This document shows, one piece after another, positions 8,883-16,388 of a stretch of DNA of 45,938 bases (its first letter is position 1; each line of letters opens with the position of its first letter). The DNA comes from Muribaculaceae bacterium. Lineage in GTDB: Bacteria; Bacteroidota; Bacteroidia; Bacteroidales; Muribaculaceae. The DNA lies in the NCBI GenBank assembly GCA_029060725.1, contig JAIDTL010000050.1:1-45938 (forward strand), in the 5' to 3' direction. The position numbers were made by a program, and so were the translations under genes. A model generated the notes under the pieces. The model searched no databases. It worked only from the letters and a program-made list of their open reading frames with translations, and was not told where the DNA came from.

Positions 8883-8959
8883 TTGTAGTTGTGGAGTTGT
8901 GGGGTTGTGAGGTTGTGAGGTAGTGAAGTTGTGAGGTTGTGGGGTTTGGAGTTGTGGAG
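8883..8959. repeat. 8-9-bp tandem array (GTTGTGAGG words) before cydA
   Basis: Degenerate GTTGTGAG/GTTGTGGG units fill most of the 103-bp gap between the DUF4492 gene and cydA. The array would lie in the operon mRNA. I see no stem-loop in it. Confidence 0.75.
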
Positions 8960-8962
8960 ATT

Positions 8963-9184
8963 TCAGCGGGAGGTGAGTTCGGTGGCTACTGCACGGGCGC
9001 GGTCGTCGTCGTTGTCGTAGTTTTCTTCTAATAGATTGGGAAAGAAGAAAAGCTTAAAAACGAGAAAGAGTATCGCCACTTTTATTAAGATTATAGCCCA
9101 GAGTTTTCGCCCGACAGTCATGTTTTTGAAACCGTCGACGTAGAAGTCAAATACCTTACGAGCTTTTATGCTTAAACTTTCCAT
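8963..9184 (-). CDS. DUF4492 small membrane protein, 73 aa
   Basis: One transmembrane helix (about 30-50: WAIILIKVAILFLVFKLFFF) follows the conserved stretch FYVDGFKNMTVGRKLW, and the FFFPNLL motif ends the helix. The acidic tail is NYDNDDDRARAVATE. This is the DUF4492 signature. In Bacteroidetes the family sits immediately upstream of cydA, suggesting a small accessory or assembly subunit of the bd oxidase (inferred from context; I know of no assigned role). It is the first gene after the consensus promoter at 9209-9240, so it leads the operon. Confidence 0.88.
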   Translation of the reverse strand: MESLSIKARKVFDFYVDGFKNMTVGRKLWAIILIKVAILFLVFKLFFFPNLLEENYDNDDDRARAVATELTSR

Positions 9185-9208
9185 ACGCTACTAATTCACT
9201 TTATAGGG

Positions 9209-9240
9209 CAAAGTTAATAAACGTGAATGAAATATGCAAA
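9209..9240 (-). promoter_or_regulatory. Promoter of the DUF4492-cydAB operon
   Basis: On the minus strand TTTG (9240-9237) is followed after 20 bp by TAACTTTG (9216-9209), a full match to the Bacteroidetes primary-sigma consensus. It lies just downstream of the purT terminator and about 25 bp before the DUF4492 start. Confidence 0.85.
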
Positions 9241-9267
9241 TTTTTAACTAATTTGGTGCATAAAAGA

Positions 9268-9299
9268 TAAAAAAAAGAGGACGCACGAGCCGTGCGTCC
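9268..9299 (-). terminator. Terminator of purT
   Basis: GGACGCACG and CGTGCGTCC form a perfect 9-bp stem around 3 nt. On the minus strand this is followed by TCTTTTTTTTA. It separates purT from the cyd promoter. Confidence 0.9.
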
Positions 9300-9305
9300 A
9301 TTACC

Positions 9306-9327
9306 GCAGGCCGGAAGGCCTACTTTC
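9306..9327 (-). repeat. Family D REP-like element after purT
   Basis: Directly after the purT TAA the minus strand reads GAAAGTAGGCCTTCCGGCCT and then GC: AGGCC and GGCCT pair around TTCC, with GTA at the 5' foot. Matching elements follow the peptidase gene (13114-13136) and cydB. Confidence 0.75.
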
Positions 9328-10527
9328 TTACTTCATGTCTTTTGTGGCGCCATTGACTTTGAGCGCATCGTATGCTCGGGCTGCTTTGGCGCGGGCTTCT
9401 TCTACAGAGGCTCCTCGGGCGAGGATCACACCCATACGACGATGACCATGCACCTCCGGCTTGCCAAATATGCGAAGTTGAGTGCCCGGCTCAGCAAGTA
9501 CAGCCTCAAGATTGTCGAATTCCACACAGTCGGTGTCTCCTTCAAGTACGATGGCTCGAGAAGCTGAAGGTCCATAAAAATCGATGGCAGGAACAGGAAG
9601 CCCAAGCACGGCACGCGCATGAAGAGCAAACTCCGACATATCCTGAGATATCATTGTCACCATTCCGGTGTCGTGCGGACGAGGGGATACTTCGCTGAAA
9701 ATCACTTCGTCGCCTTTGATGAAGAGTTCCACACCGAAGATGCCATAGCCACCAAGTGCGTCGGTCACTTTCTTGGCGATCTCTTGTGCCGATTCAAGAG
9801 CTTTCTCCGACATCAGCTGAGGCTGCCAAGAATAGCGATAGTCACCTTCGATCTGAATATGACCTACCGGTTGGCAATAGACAGTTCCGGAAACTGTGCG
9901 GACAGTCAGCAAAGTAATTTCATAGTCAAAATCTATGAAACCCTCTACAATGACACGTCCGGCACCTGCACGTCCACCTTCCTGAGCCTCTTTCCAAGCG
10001 TGATCAATCTGATCCGGACTCTTGATGACACTTTGCCCATGGCCTGAACTGCTCATGATGGGCTTAACGACACATGGGATACCGATTTCTTTGACGGCCT
10101 CGTCAAATTCCTCACGAGTGGAGGCAAATCGATAGGGTGAAGTTTTGATTCCAAGGTCTTCATGAGCAAGGCGACGGATACCTTCACGGTTCATCGTGAG
10201 CCATGCAGCGCGAGCAGTAGGAGTCACATTGAATCCTTCTTTCTCAAGTTCTACAAGTGTCGGGGTAGCAATAGCCTCTATTTCAGGGATAATATGGTCC
10301 GGGCGTTCAAGCTCGACGATGCGACGCAGTTCATCGCCATCAAGCATGTTGAATACGTAGCATTTGTGTGCCACCTGCATTGCGGGCGCATTGGGATATT
10401 TGTCGCATGCTATAACTTCTACGCCGAAACGCTGGAGTTCGAGAGCGACTTCTTTGCCAAGTTCGCCACTTCCAAGGAGCATCGCTTTGCATCCCTTGGG
10501 GGTCATTACGCTTCCAATTTTTGACAT
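9328..10527 (-). CDS. purT: Formate-dependent GAR transformylase
   Basis: PurT uses formate and ATP to formylate 5'-phosphoribosylglycinamide in purine synthesis; it is a cytoplasmic ATP-grasp enzyme. The sequence shows the N-terminal [19 protein letters not shown] fold, [14 protein letters not shown], and ATP-grasp motifs [15 protein letters not shown] and [16 protein letters not shown]. The frame extends upstream to 10605, but that 26-residue extension ([12 protein letters not shown]) is translated family Y repeat. [12 protein letters not shown] at 10527 is the expected family start, giving 399 aa of normal length. The gene is monocistronic, with its own promoter and terminator. Confidence 0.95.
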   Translation of the reverse strand: MSKIGSVMTPKGCKAMLLGSGELGKEVALELQRFGVEVIACDKYPNAPAMQVAHKCYVFNMLDGDELRRIVELERPDHIIPEIEAIATPTLVELEKEGFNVTPTARAAWLTMNREGIRRLAHEDLGIKTSPYRFASTREEFDEAVKEIGIPCVVKPIMSSSGHGQSVIKSPDQIDHAWKEAQEGGRAGAGRVIVEGFIDFDYEITLLTVRTVSGTVYCQPVGHIQIEGDYRYSWQPQLMSEKALESAQEIAKKVTDALGGYGIFGVELFIKGDEVIFSEVSPRPHDTGMVTMISQDMSEFALHARAVLGLPVPAIDFYGPSASRAIVLEGDTDCVEFDNLEAVLAEPGTQLRIFGKPEVHGHRRMGVILARGASVEEARAKAARAYDALKVNGATKDMK

Positions 10528-10536
10528 AATTTTCGT

Positions 10537-10570
10537 TAATGCATAATTCATAATGCTTAATGCATAATCA
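10537..10570. repeat. Family Y array upstream of purT
   Basis: Repeats of ATGCATAATTCATAATGC type lie in the purT leader about 10 bp before the start codon. They add in-frame upstream ATG codons, which creates the false N-terminal extension. Confidence 0.65.
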
Positions 10571-10655
10571 ATCTTAAGCTTCTCACCCCCATCATGAATA
10601 AGCAATGTAGCTTAAAATCGCGCATCATACATTATAAAGGTTTTCGTTTAAAATG

Positions 10656-10687
10656 CAAAATTAATGAATTTCGGCTATACGTACAAG
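10656..10687 (-). promoter_or_regulatory. Candidate purT promoter
   Basis: Minus strand: CTTG (10687-10684), 20 bp, then TAATTTTG (10663-10656). The -7 box is perfect and the -33 box has one mismatch. It predicts a leader of about 120 nt. Confidence 0.55.
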
Positions 10688-10714
10688 CGCATTGGCAATT
10701 TATTAGATTAGATT

Positions 10715-13084
10715 TTATTTTGAGGTGAGTTTGAGGGAGGCTGGTTTGAGTCCTTTGGCAGTTGCTTTCAGCGTAGAGGCACCTTTGCGGTCAGTGGATT
10801 TCACTATTGCCATCGCGCGACCTTTCCAAGTTGTGGCTTTTGAATCGAAATATGGATCCGGATCCTTAAGGAGAGCGTTTCCGGCAGCTTTCAGCAATGC
10901 ATTTCCCGAAACATTAAACTCTACCGGGAACTCAGCATCAGGCACTACCCTACCATCAGCATCCACGACCTCGACAATGACGTATGCGAGATCTTGATTA
11001 TCAGCCGAGAGTGTAGTCTTATCAGGAGTAAGGCGGATTGCAACCGGGTCGCCGGCTGTAGATAATGTGACTGTCTCCACTTCATTTCCTCCGGCATCTA
11101 CACCTGTAGCCTTCAACGTGCCTGGGGCGTATGCCACCTCAAAGACAGCCATACAATCTTTTGCTTCGCCTGCCTCCTTTTCTCCTATCAGAGTATCATT
11201 GAGATAAAGACGAACTTTGGGATAACGGCTCATCACCTCTACCTCAATAGGCTTGCCTTCATGACCTTTCCAGTTCCAAGACTCCCATGTGGGCCATACG
11301 CTCCACATTGTGGTCTTCACTTCTCCATAATAGCCGTTGGGTTCGCGAACTGCCATGTAGAGTTTATTATCATCGTTATAAAGCATATCGCGATAGTGAG
11401 AAATTGGTTTACGCCAACCTGTAATGTCCACATCGCCGCAATAAGAGCCATGCCATGGCCATTGATAAGCCATCCATTGCTCTCCTTCGGTCTCCCCTTT
11501 ATAGAAGTAGCGACCAAGTCCTGATTCACCAAGATAGTCGAGACCGGTCCATACGAAATCGCCTATCACGTATGGATTTTCCTTCACCTTGTGCCAATTG
11601 GAAGCGGCATCGCGCGGATAAGACTCTGTCTGCCACATTATACGTTCAGGACAGCGCTCGTGGTCGCTCTCAGACTTGTGTATCATATAATTATAGCCTA
11701 CAATATCAAGAGCTTCCGCATGAGGATCATAAATCTCCCAGTCACGGTCCCATGCACAAAGAGCCTCTGTCACAGGGCGCGTCGGATCAAGGCGACGACA
11801 TTCATTGGCAAAACTACGAGCCGTAGAGACAACTCCAATGTGTTTGCGTTCGATCACCTCGTTGCCGATACTCCAGGCAATGATTGAAGGATGGTTGCGG
11901 TCGCGACGAACCATATCCCCGACATCCTTCACACCCCATTCATCAATCCAGAGGTGATAGTCATCGGCATTCTTTTGATCTCTCCAGCCGTCGAAAGCCT
12001 CGTCAATGACAAGGATTCCCTGACGGTCGCATTCATCAAGGAAGGCGGGAGAAGGAAGATTATGGCTTGTGCGGATCGCATTAAAACCGGCTTCTTTCAT
12101 AAGACGAACCTTTCTCGCCTCAGCTGCATCAAAAGAGGCTGCTCCAAGCATACCGTTGTCATGGTGCACACACGCACCATTCAATAGCATGGGCTTGCCA
12201 TTAAGCTTAAAGCCTTCTTCTGCTGAGAAAGATATAGTGCGGATACCGAATTTCTCACTTACTCTATCAAGAATCTTCCCGTCATTTTTGAGAGTAACTT
12301 TCATTGTATACAATGACGGAGAATCAGGACTCCAGAGCTTAGGATCCTTAATCTCCATCTTTCCGTTGACAGACATCTTAAATGCATGCATTGATTTCTC
12401 CGTCGACATTACCTCAGTGCCTGACGGATCTATGACCGTCATATCCACTTCAAAATCTTGCAGATTTTCACTTCCTTCGATATCGTAAGAGTAATTTATA
12501 ACCGCTTTTGATGGTGTTATCTCCTTAGTAGAGATGAACAGTGACCATGGAGCTATAGCGACCTCCCCTGTCTTGATCAGACGGACGTGACGGTAGATGC
12601 CGGAACCGGTATACCAGCGTCCGCTTCTGCCATGGGAACTATCCACATCCACTTCAATGGTATTCACACCTGCGTGGAGATAAGGAGTTATGTCATATAT
12701 GACTGATGAATAACCGTATGGACGGAACCCGACTTCCTTTCCATTGACTTTTAGTGTCCAGCGTTCATATACACCCTCGAAAAGAAGTGAATATTTCGAA
12801 TCTGCGAGATCTTTGGCAGTGAGGTCAATCTTCTTCTCATACGTACCCTTTCCTCTGATGACGAAGCCACCCTCATTGTGGGCAGATGCCTTAGCATCAA
12901 AAGGGAGCTCGATGCTCCAGTCGTGCGGAAGATCGACTGTCTTGGTGAAGGGCTGTACCGTAGACCCAGAATCAGGCACAAGGGAGAAAGTCCAGCCATT
13001 GTCAAGGAGACGGGACTCTCGTGAAAACGCCGGGAGGGCGATGGAAGCGGCAATCGCCGCCATAATCATTTTGTGTTTAAGCAT
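10715..13084 (-). CDS. GH2 beta-galactosidase with DUF4982 region, secreted
   Basis: Glycoside hydrolase family 2, probably a periplasmic or surface beta-galactosidase acting on host or dietary glycans. From the chosen ATG at 13084 it has 789 aa and a signal peptide (MLKHKMIMAAIAASIALPAF). The frame also opens at 13138, but those 18 residues precede the signal peptide and cover a hairpin. Order: sugar-binding jelly roll (~25-170), Ig-like domain (~175-285), TIM barrel (~290-590) with acid/base E409 in SIGNEVIER and nucleophile E487 in MWQTESYP, then a DUF4982-like domain and a C-terminal Ig-like domain (AIRLTPDKTTLSADNQDLAY). Its start lies 53 bp after the peptidase stop, so they are probably co-transcribed. 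Substrate is not determined. Confidence 0.92.
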   Translation of the reverse strand: MLKHKMIMAAIAASIALPAFSRESRLLDNGWTFSLVPDSGSTVQPFTKTVDLPHDWSIELPFDAKASAHNEGGFVIRGKGTYEKKIDLTAKDLADSKYSLLFEGVYERWTLKVNGKEVGFRPYGYSSVIYDITPYLHAGVNTIEVDVDSSHGRSGRWYTGSGIYRHVRLIKTGEVAIAPWSLFISTKEITPSKAVINYSYDIEGSENLQDFEVDMTVIDPSGTEVMSTEKSMHAFKMSVNGKMEIKDPKLWSPDSPSLYTMKVTLKNDGKILDRVSEKFGIRTISFSAEEGFKLNGKPMLLNGACVHHDNGMLGAASFDAAEARKVRLMKEAGFNAIRTSHNLPSPAFLDECDRQGILVIDEAFDGWRDQKNADDYHLWIDEWGVKDVGDMVRRDRNHPSIIAWSIGNEVIERKHIGVVSTARSFANECRRLDPTRPVTEALCAWDRDWEIYDPHAEALDIVGYNYMIHKSESDHERCPERIMWQTESYPRDAASNWHKVKENPYVIGDFVWTGLDYLGESGLGRYFYKGETEGEQWMAYQWPWHGSYCGDVDITGWRKPISHYRDMLYNDDNKLYMAVREPNGYYGEVKTTMWSVWPTWESWNWKGHEGKPIEVEVMSRYPKVRLYLNDTLIGEKEAGEAKDCMAVFEVAYAPGTLKATGVDAGGNEVETVTLSTAGDPVAIRLTPDKTTLSADNQDLAYVIVEVVDADGRVVPDAEFPVEFNVSGNALLKAAGNALLKDPDPYFDSKATTWKGRAMAIVKSTDRKGASTLKATAKGLKPASLKLTSK

Positions 13085-13113
13085 GGTGTTGTTATTTATT
13101 GCATTTTGAAACA

Positions 13114-13136
13114 GCAGGCTGGAAAGCCTACTTTCC
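13114..13136 (-). repeat. Family D REP-like element after the S9 peptidase
   Basis: One base after the TAA at 13140-13138 the minus strand reads GGAAAGTAGGCTTTCCAGCC and then TGC. AGGCT and AGCCT pair around TTCC. It occupies most of the gap before the beta-galactosidase start. Confidence 0.75.
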
Positions 13137-13137
13137 A

Positions 13138-15390
13138 TTAATATTTGATTTCTGACCAGGAAGGAGGATTGACGCCAAGGAGGTGGCGCACGAAGAAGTC
13201 GAATCGTTTATGCTCGCCAAACGACTCGCCCATGGTGTGAGCTGCTCCGGGAATTACTACGAGCTCAAAATCTTTATTGGCCTTGATCAGCGCATCGGCA
13301 ACTTGCATTGTGGATGCAGGATCTACATTATCGTCAAGCTCACCGACCACCAACATCAAAGGACGCGACAGGAGATGGGCGTTTTCAACATTGGATGCCT
13401 CTATATAACTTTCGTCTATAGGATACCCAAGCCACTGCTCATTCCACCAGATCTTGTCCATACGGTTGTCATGGCAACCGCAAGCTGAATATGCGGCTTT
13501 GTAAAATTCGGGATGGTGAAGGACGGCAGTCGTGGACTCCTGTCCACCGGCAGATGCACCGAAGATACCTACACGATCTACATCCATATATGGGTATTTC
13601 TCACCGGCCGCCTTTATCCATGCTATATGGTCCGGGAGACCGGCATCAACAAGATTCTTGTAGCAAACATTTTCAAACTCTCGTGAGCGGAATGACGTAC
13701 CCATTCCATCTACCATCAACACAATGAATCCAAGCTCAGCAAGCGCACTCATATTGCGATTGAGACCAACAAAAGATTTGGGAACATACTGATCGCCCGG
13801 ACCCTGATAGATATATTCGATTACAGGATATTTCTTATTCTCATCAAAATTGGATGGACGATATATGACACCCCACATATCAGTTTTGCCATCCCTACCT
13901 GGAGCGACAAACACCTCCGGAGCCTTCCATCCGGCATCAATGAGGGCTGACAAGTCGGCTTCAGCCACCATCATCAGTTCCTTGCCGGAAGAGGCATCGC
14001 GCAGACAAGTGACCGGAGCGGTCGAGACAGTGGAATAAGTATCGACAAGATATCTGTAGTCAGGGGAGAAAACGGCTCTATGATTACCGGACTCGGGAGT
14101 AAGATCGGTCATTCCGGAGCCATCGAAATTTATCACATAATATCGGATGAAATAAGGATCTTCATCCTTGTTGACTCCATTTGCCGAGAAATAGATCTTG
14201 CCATTTTTCTCATCGACATTCACTACATCGCGGACATACCAATCGCCCTTAGTGATCTGATGGGACGGCTTGCCTGAAGCGCGATCATACATGTAAAGAT
14301 GATTGTAGTTGTCGCGCTCGCTGCTCCAAATGATTCTTTTGCCATCATCAAGATAATGGCGGAAGATGCGAGAATAATTGACGTATTTATCATGAGACTC
14401 CTCTATAAGAGGCCGCACTGCACCGTCAGAAGCCGACATTTCAAGCACACGGTAGTTTTTATGTCCGCGCTCATTGTACTCAAAAGTTATAGCCTCACTA
14501 TCAGAGTTCCATTGAGGACCCCATATATCATATTGATGGTCGAATAGTTTTGTGTCAGGGATAATAACAGAATTATTCTCTACATCTACGATTACAGGCA
14601 TCTTAAAGCGAAGTTCATCACCGGGTTTTGCATATTCCTGCTTGTGGAGGATCGGTTGGCAACCCTTCGCCGGAGAAGACTCAACATAGTAGACAAAACG
14701 CTTTTCTACCGGACGAATTTTATTTACTGCAAATTTCTTGCTATCTGGCGACCAATATATATATGAAGAGTAATAGTTGCCGATTGTTCCGTCAGTGGTA
14801 AGTTGGGAAACTTGTCCGGTGGCAACATCACGCAAAAAGAGGTTATTGTCGCGGATAAAAGCAACTTTGCTACCATCCGGAGAAGGAACCGGAGGAAAAT
14901 CTTTTTCCTCATCTACTACCATCCAGTGAGGTTGAACCGGAGGAGCAGGGATCTCTCCCCTATCTATCAGATGGTTCTTACCGCTTTTGATAAATGTCCA
15001 CATGCGTCCACTCCGATTGAACCAAAGAGTGTCAAGATTTTCAGAAACTTTCAGTTGCTCAATTCCAAGACGATTATCGTTAACATCATCTATTCCTTTT
15101 GCCCTCAATTCTCCTGCCATCGCTTTATGGTCGAACAAATCCATACGTTTCTGCCGATTGGCATCAACAAGACTATAAGACTTCGAGCCATCCTGCTTTT
15201 CATCGACATACCAAAATTTGCCGGTGCTTCCTATCCATTGCGGATAGACCCTGGCATTAGGCACATAGCCATTGTTGTATTTCTCAGCGAGTCCGAATGC
15301 ACGGTTATAGTCTTCAAGCGTTCCCTGAGCCGCTGACTGCAAAGACAATGCGAGAGATGCGATGGCGAGTAAAAAATGGGGCTTTTTCAT
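13138..15390 (-). CDS. S9B dipeptidyl peptidase IV-family serine peptidase
   Basis: This 750-aa exported peptidase has a signal peptide (MKKPHFLLAIASLALSLQSA), a DPPIV-type beta-propeller (~60-480, with WSPDSKKFAVNKIRPVEKRF) and an alpha/beta hydrolase domain. The catalytic triad is visible: S613 in GIFGASAGGQ, an Asp at 686-687 in GELDDNVDP, and H718 in PGAAHTMGE. Family members release N-terminal dipeptides, often Xaa-Pro, and in Bacteroidales work in the periplasm on imported peptides. A -7-like TAACTTTG at 15418-15411 (minus) lies just upstream with no clear -33 box. It appears to lead a two-gene unit with the beta-galactosidase. Exact specificity is inferred from family only. Confidence 0.92.
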   Translation of the reverse strand: MKKPHFLLAIASLALSLQSAAQGTLEDYNRAFGLAEKYNNGYVPNARVYPQWIGSTGKFWYVDEKQDGSKSYSLVDANRQKRMDLFDHKAMAGELRAKGIDDVNDNRLGIEQLKVSENLDTLWFNRSGRMWTFIKSGKNHLIDRGEIPAPPVQPHWMVVDEEKDFPPVPSPDGSKVAFIRDNNLFLRDVATGQVSQLTTDGTIGNYYSSYIYWSPDSKKFAVNKIRPVEKRFVYYVESSPAKGCQPILHKQEYAKPGDELRFKMPVIVDVENNSVIIPDTKLFDHQYDIWGPQWNSDSEAITFEYNERGHKNYRVLEMSASDGAVRPLIEESHDKYVNYSRIFRHYLDDGKRIIWSSERDNYNHLYMYDRASGKPSHQITKGDWYVRDVVNVDEKNGKIYFSANGVNKDEDPYFIRYYVINFDGSGMTDLTPESGNHRAVFSPDYRYLVDTYSTVSTAPVTCLRDASSGKELMMVAEADLSALIDAGWKAPEVFVAPGRDGKTDMWGVIYRPSNFDENKKYPVIEYIYQGPGDQYVPKSFVGLNRNMSALAELGFIVLMVDGMGTSFRSREFENVCYKNLVDAGLPDHIAWIKAAGEKYPYMDVDRVGIFGASAGGQESTTAVLHHPEFYKAAYSACGCHDNRMDKIWWNEQWLGYPIDESYIEASNVENAHLLSRPLMLVVGELDDNVDPASTMQVADALIKANKDFELVVIPGAAHTMGESFGEHKRFDFFVRHLLGVNPPSWSEIKY

Positions 15391-15427
15391 ATTTTGATGT
15401 ATTTAGAATGCAAAGTTAAATAAAATA

Positions 15428-15462
15428 ATTTAGAATTGAGAATTTAGAATTGAGAATTATTT
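15428..15462. repeat. Short direct repeat TTTAGAATTGAGAA
   Basis: Two adjacent copies of a 15-bp word lie in the divergent gap between the S9 peptidase gene and the ion-channel gene. They fall where the peptidase -33 box would be expected. Confidence 0.6.
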
Positions 15463-15531
15463 TAAGATTGAGCCTTTTGGGGTGTGAAATTGTTATAATG
15501 GAAGTTAATAACCTTTATCACTTGAAATATT

Positions 15532-16239
15532 ATGAAAATATCTGATCGAGTAAGACACTTTTTCCACGTTGTGTCGAATGTAAGGCCTATCGTATGGATA
15601 GGGTCATATATTGCATTAATGCCGGTTTTTGCTTTGATTTATTGGGCGCTTCCCGATGGACAGTTCAGAATTCCCGATGGTGCCGGGACAGACTTCGGAT
15701 CGTGGCTGTACTATAGCATAGTTACTATCACCACACTTGGGTTCGGTGATTATACACCGGCTCATGGATGGGCTCAGTGTGTCACTGCAGTCGAAGTTAT
15801 GTGCGGATTGACCATCTTAGGATTCTTCCTGAATGCAGTAGGCTCAATGAAGTCGGAGATTGACGTCACCTCTGAGATTGAGAAACAGCGTCAACTTCAT
15901 TCAGCCCAAGAAAAGGGAAAACTTATAAAGATGAAAGCTTTGCTATTGAAGCGTCTTGACACATTCATTTATAATTGTGAGAATAACGTGTCGGAGCAAG
16001 TGCTGACACGCTCGGCATTCAACATTTCGCTTGCCCTTGACTCGCTGCAGACTCACGTAGACTTGACGGAATGGCCTGAACTTTTGGAAAATTGCTTTAC
16101 TCTCGTAGCAGATTGCCAGATATTCACTGATGAAAGACAGATAGGAGAAACTTCCGACACTCCTAAGATAGATTTTACGAGTCAGGCGGCTGAGACAGCA
16201 CGAAAGATACAGACATTGCTGTCAACTATCAACGATTAG
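15532..16239 (+). CDS. Two-TM potassium-channel-like protein, 235 aa
   Basis: Two membrane helices (about 21-40 and 77-100) flank a pore loop with the selectivity-filter-like sequence TITTLGFGDYTP; TLGFGD is a variant of the K+ channel TVGYGD. The cytoplasmic C-terminus (~110-235) has a charged helical stretch (EIEKQRQLHSAQEKGKLIKM) but no RCK domain. Family: Ion_trans_2. It probably forms a tetrameric inner-membrane K+ or cation channel. The last codons AAC-GAT-TAG lie in family X repeat, so the C-terminal Asn-Asp is repeat-derived. It is followed by maeB, which has its own promoter. Confidence 0.85.
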   Translation: MKISDRVRHFFHVVSNVRPIVWIGSYIALMPVFALIYWALPDGQFRIPDGAGTDFGSWLYYSIVTITTLGFGDYTPAHGWAQCVTAVEVMCGLTILGFFLNAVGSMKSEIDVTSEIEKQRQLHSAQEKGKLIKMKALLLKRLDTFIYNCENNVSEQVLTRSAFNISLALDSLQTHVDLTEWPELLENCFTLVADCQIFTDERQIGETSDTPKIDFTSQAAETARKIQTLLSTIND

Positions 16240-16256
16240 CGATCAGAAATCAACGA
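16228..16256 (+). repeat. Family X patch over the ion-channel stop codon
   Basis: ATCAACGATTAGCGATCAG and then AAATCAACGAATAAAG span the stop codon of the channel gene. The in-frame AACGATTAG supplies Asn-Asp-stop. Confidence 0.6.
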
Positions 16257-16281
16257 ATAAAGATTTTTGAGGGGATTGATG

Positions 16282-16312
16282 ATTGGAATTTGAGGATTTT
16301 TTGTTAATTTTG
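16282..16312 (+). promoter_or_regulatory. Candidate maeB promoter
   Basis: ATTG (16282-16285), 19 bp, then TAATTTTG (16305-16312). The -7 box is a full consensus match and the -33 has one mismatch. It is followed at once by two inverted repeats in the leader. Confidence 0.65.
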
Positions 16313-16366
16313 CATTGGAAAAGCGTTTTTACTTTTCCAATGCAATTAAAGTTGTTTAAACAACTT
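16312..16366 (+). promoter_or_regulatory. Two inverted repeats in the maeB 5' leader
   Basis: The first is a perfect 12-bp inverted repeat (GCATTGGAAAAG, 8-nt spacer, CTTTTCCAATGC) that starts on the last base of the -7 box. The second is a perfect 18-bp palindrome, AAGTTGTTTAAACAACTT, at 16349-16366. They could be operators for a dimeric regulator or stem-loops in the mRNA; there is no T-tract, so neither is a standard terminator. Confidence 0.65.
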
Positions 16367-16388
16367 CAATTTTATTACCCAATAGACA

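Noticed and set aside
9328..10605. Longer purT reading frame starting at 10605
   Set aside because: The extra 26 residues are translated family Y repeat and are absent from the PurT family start.
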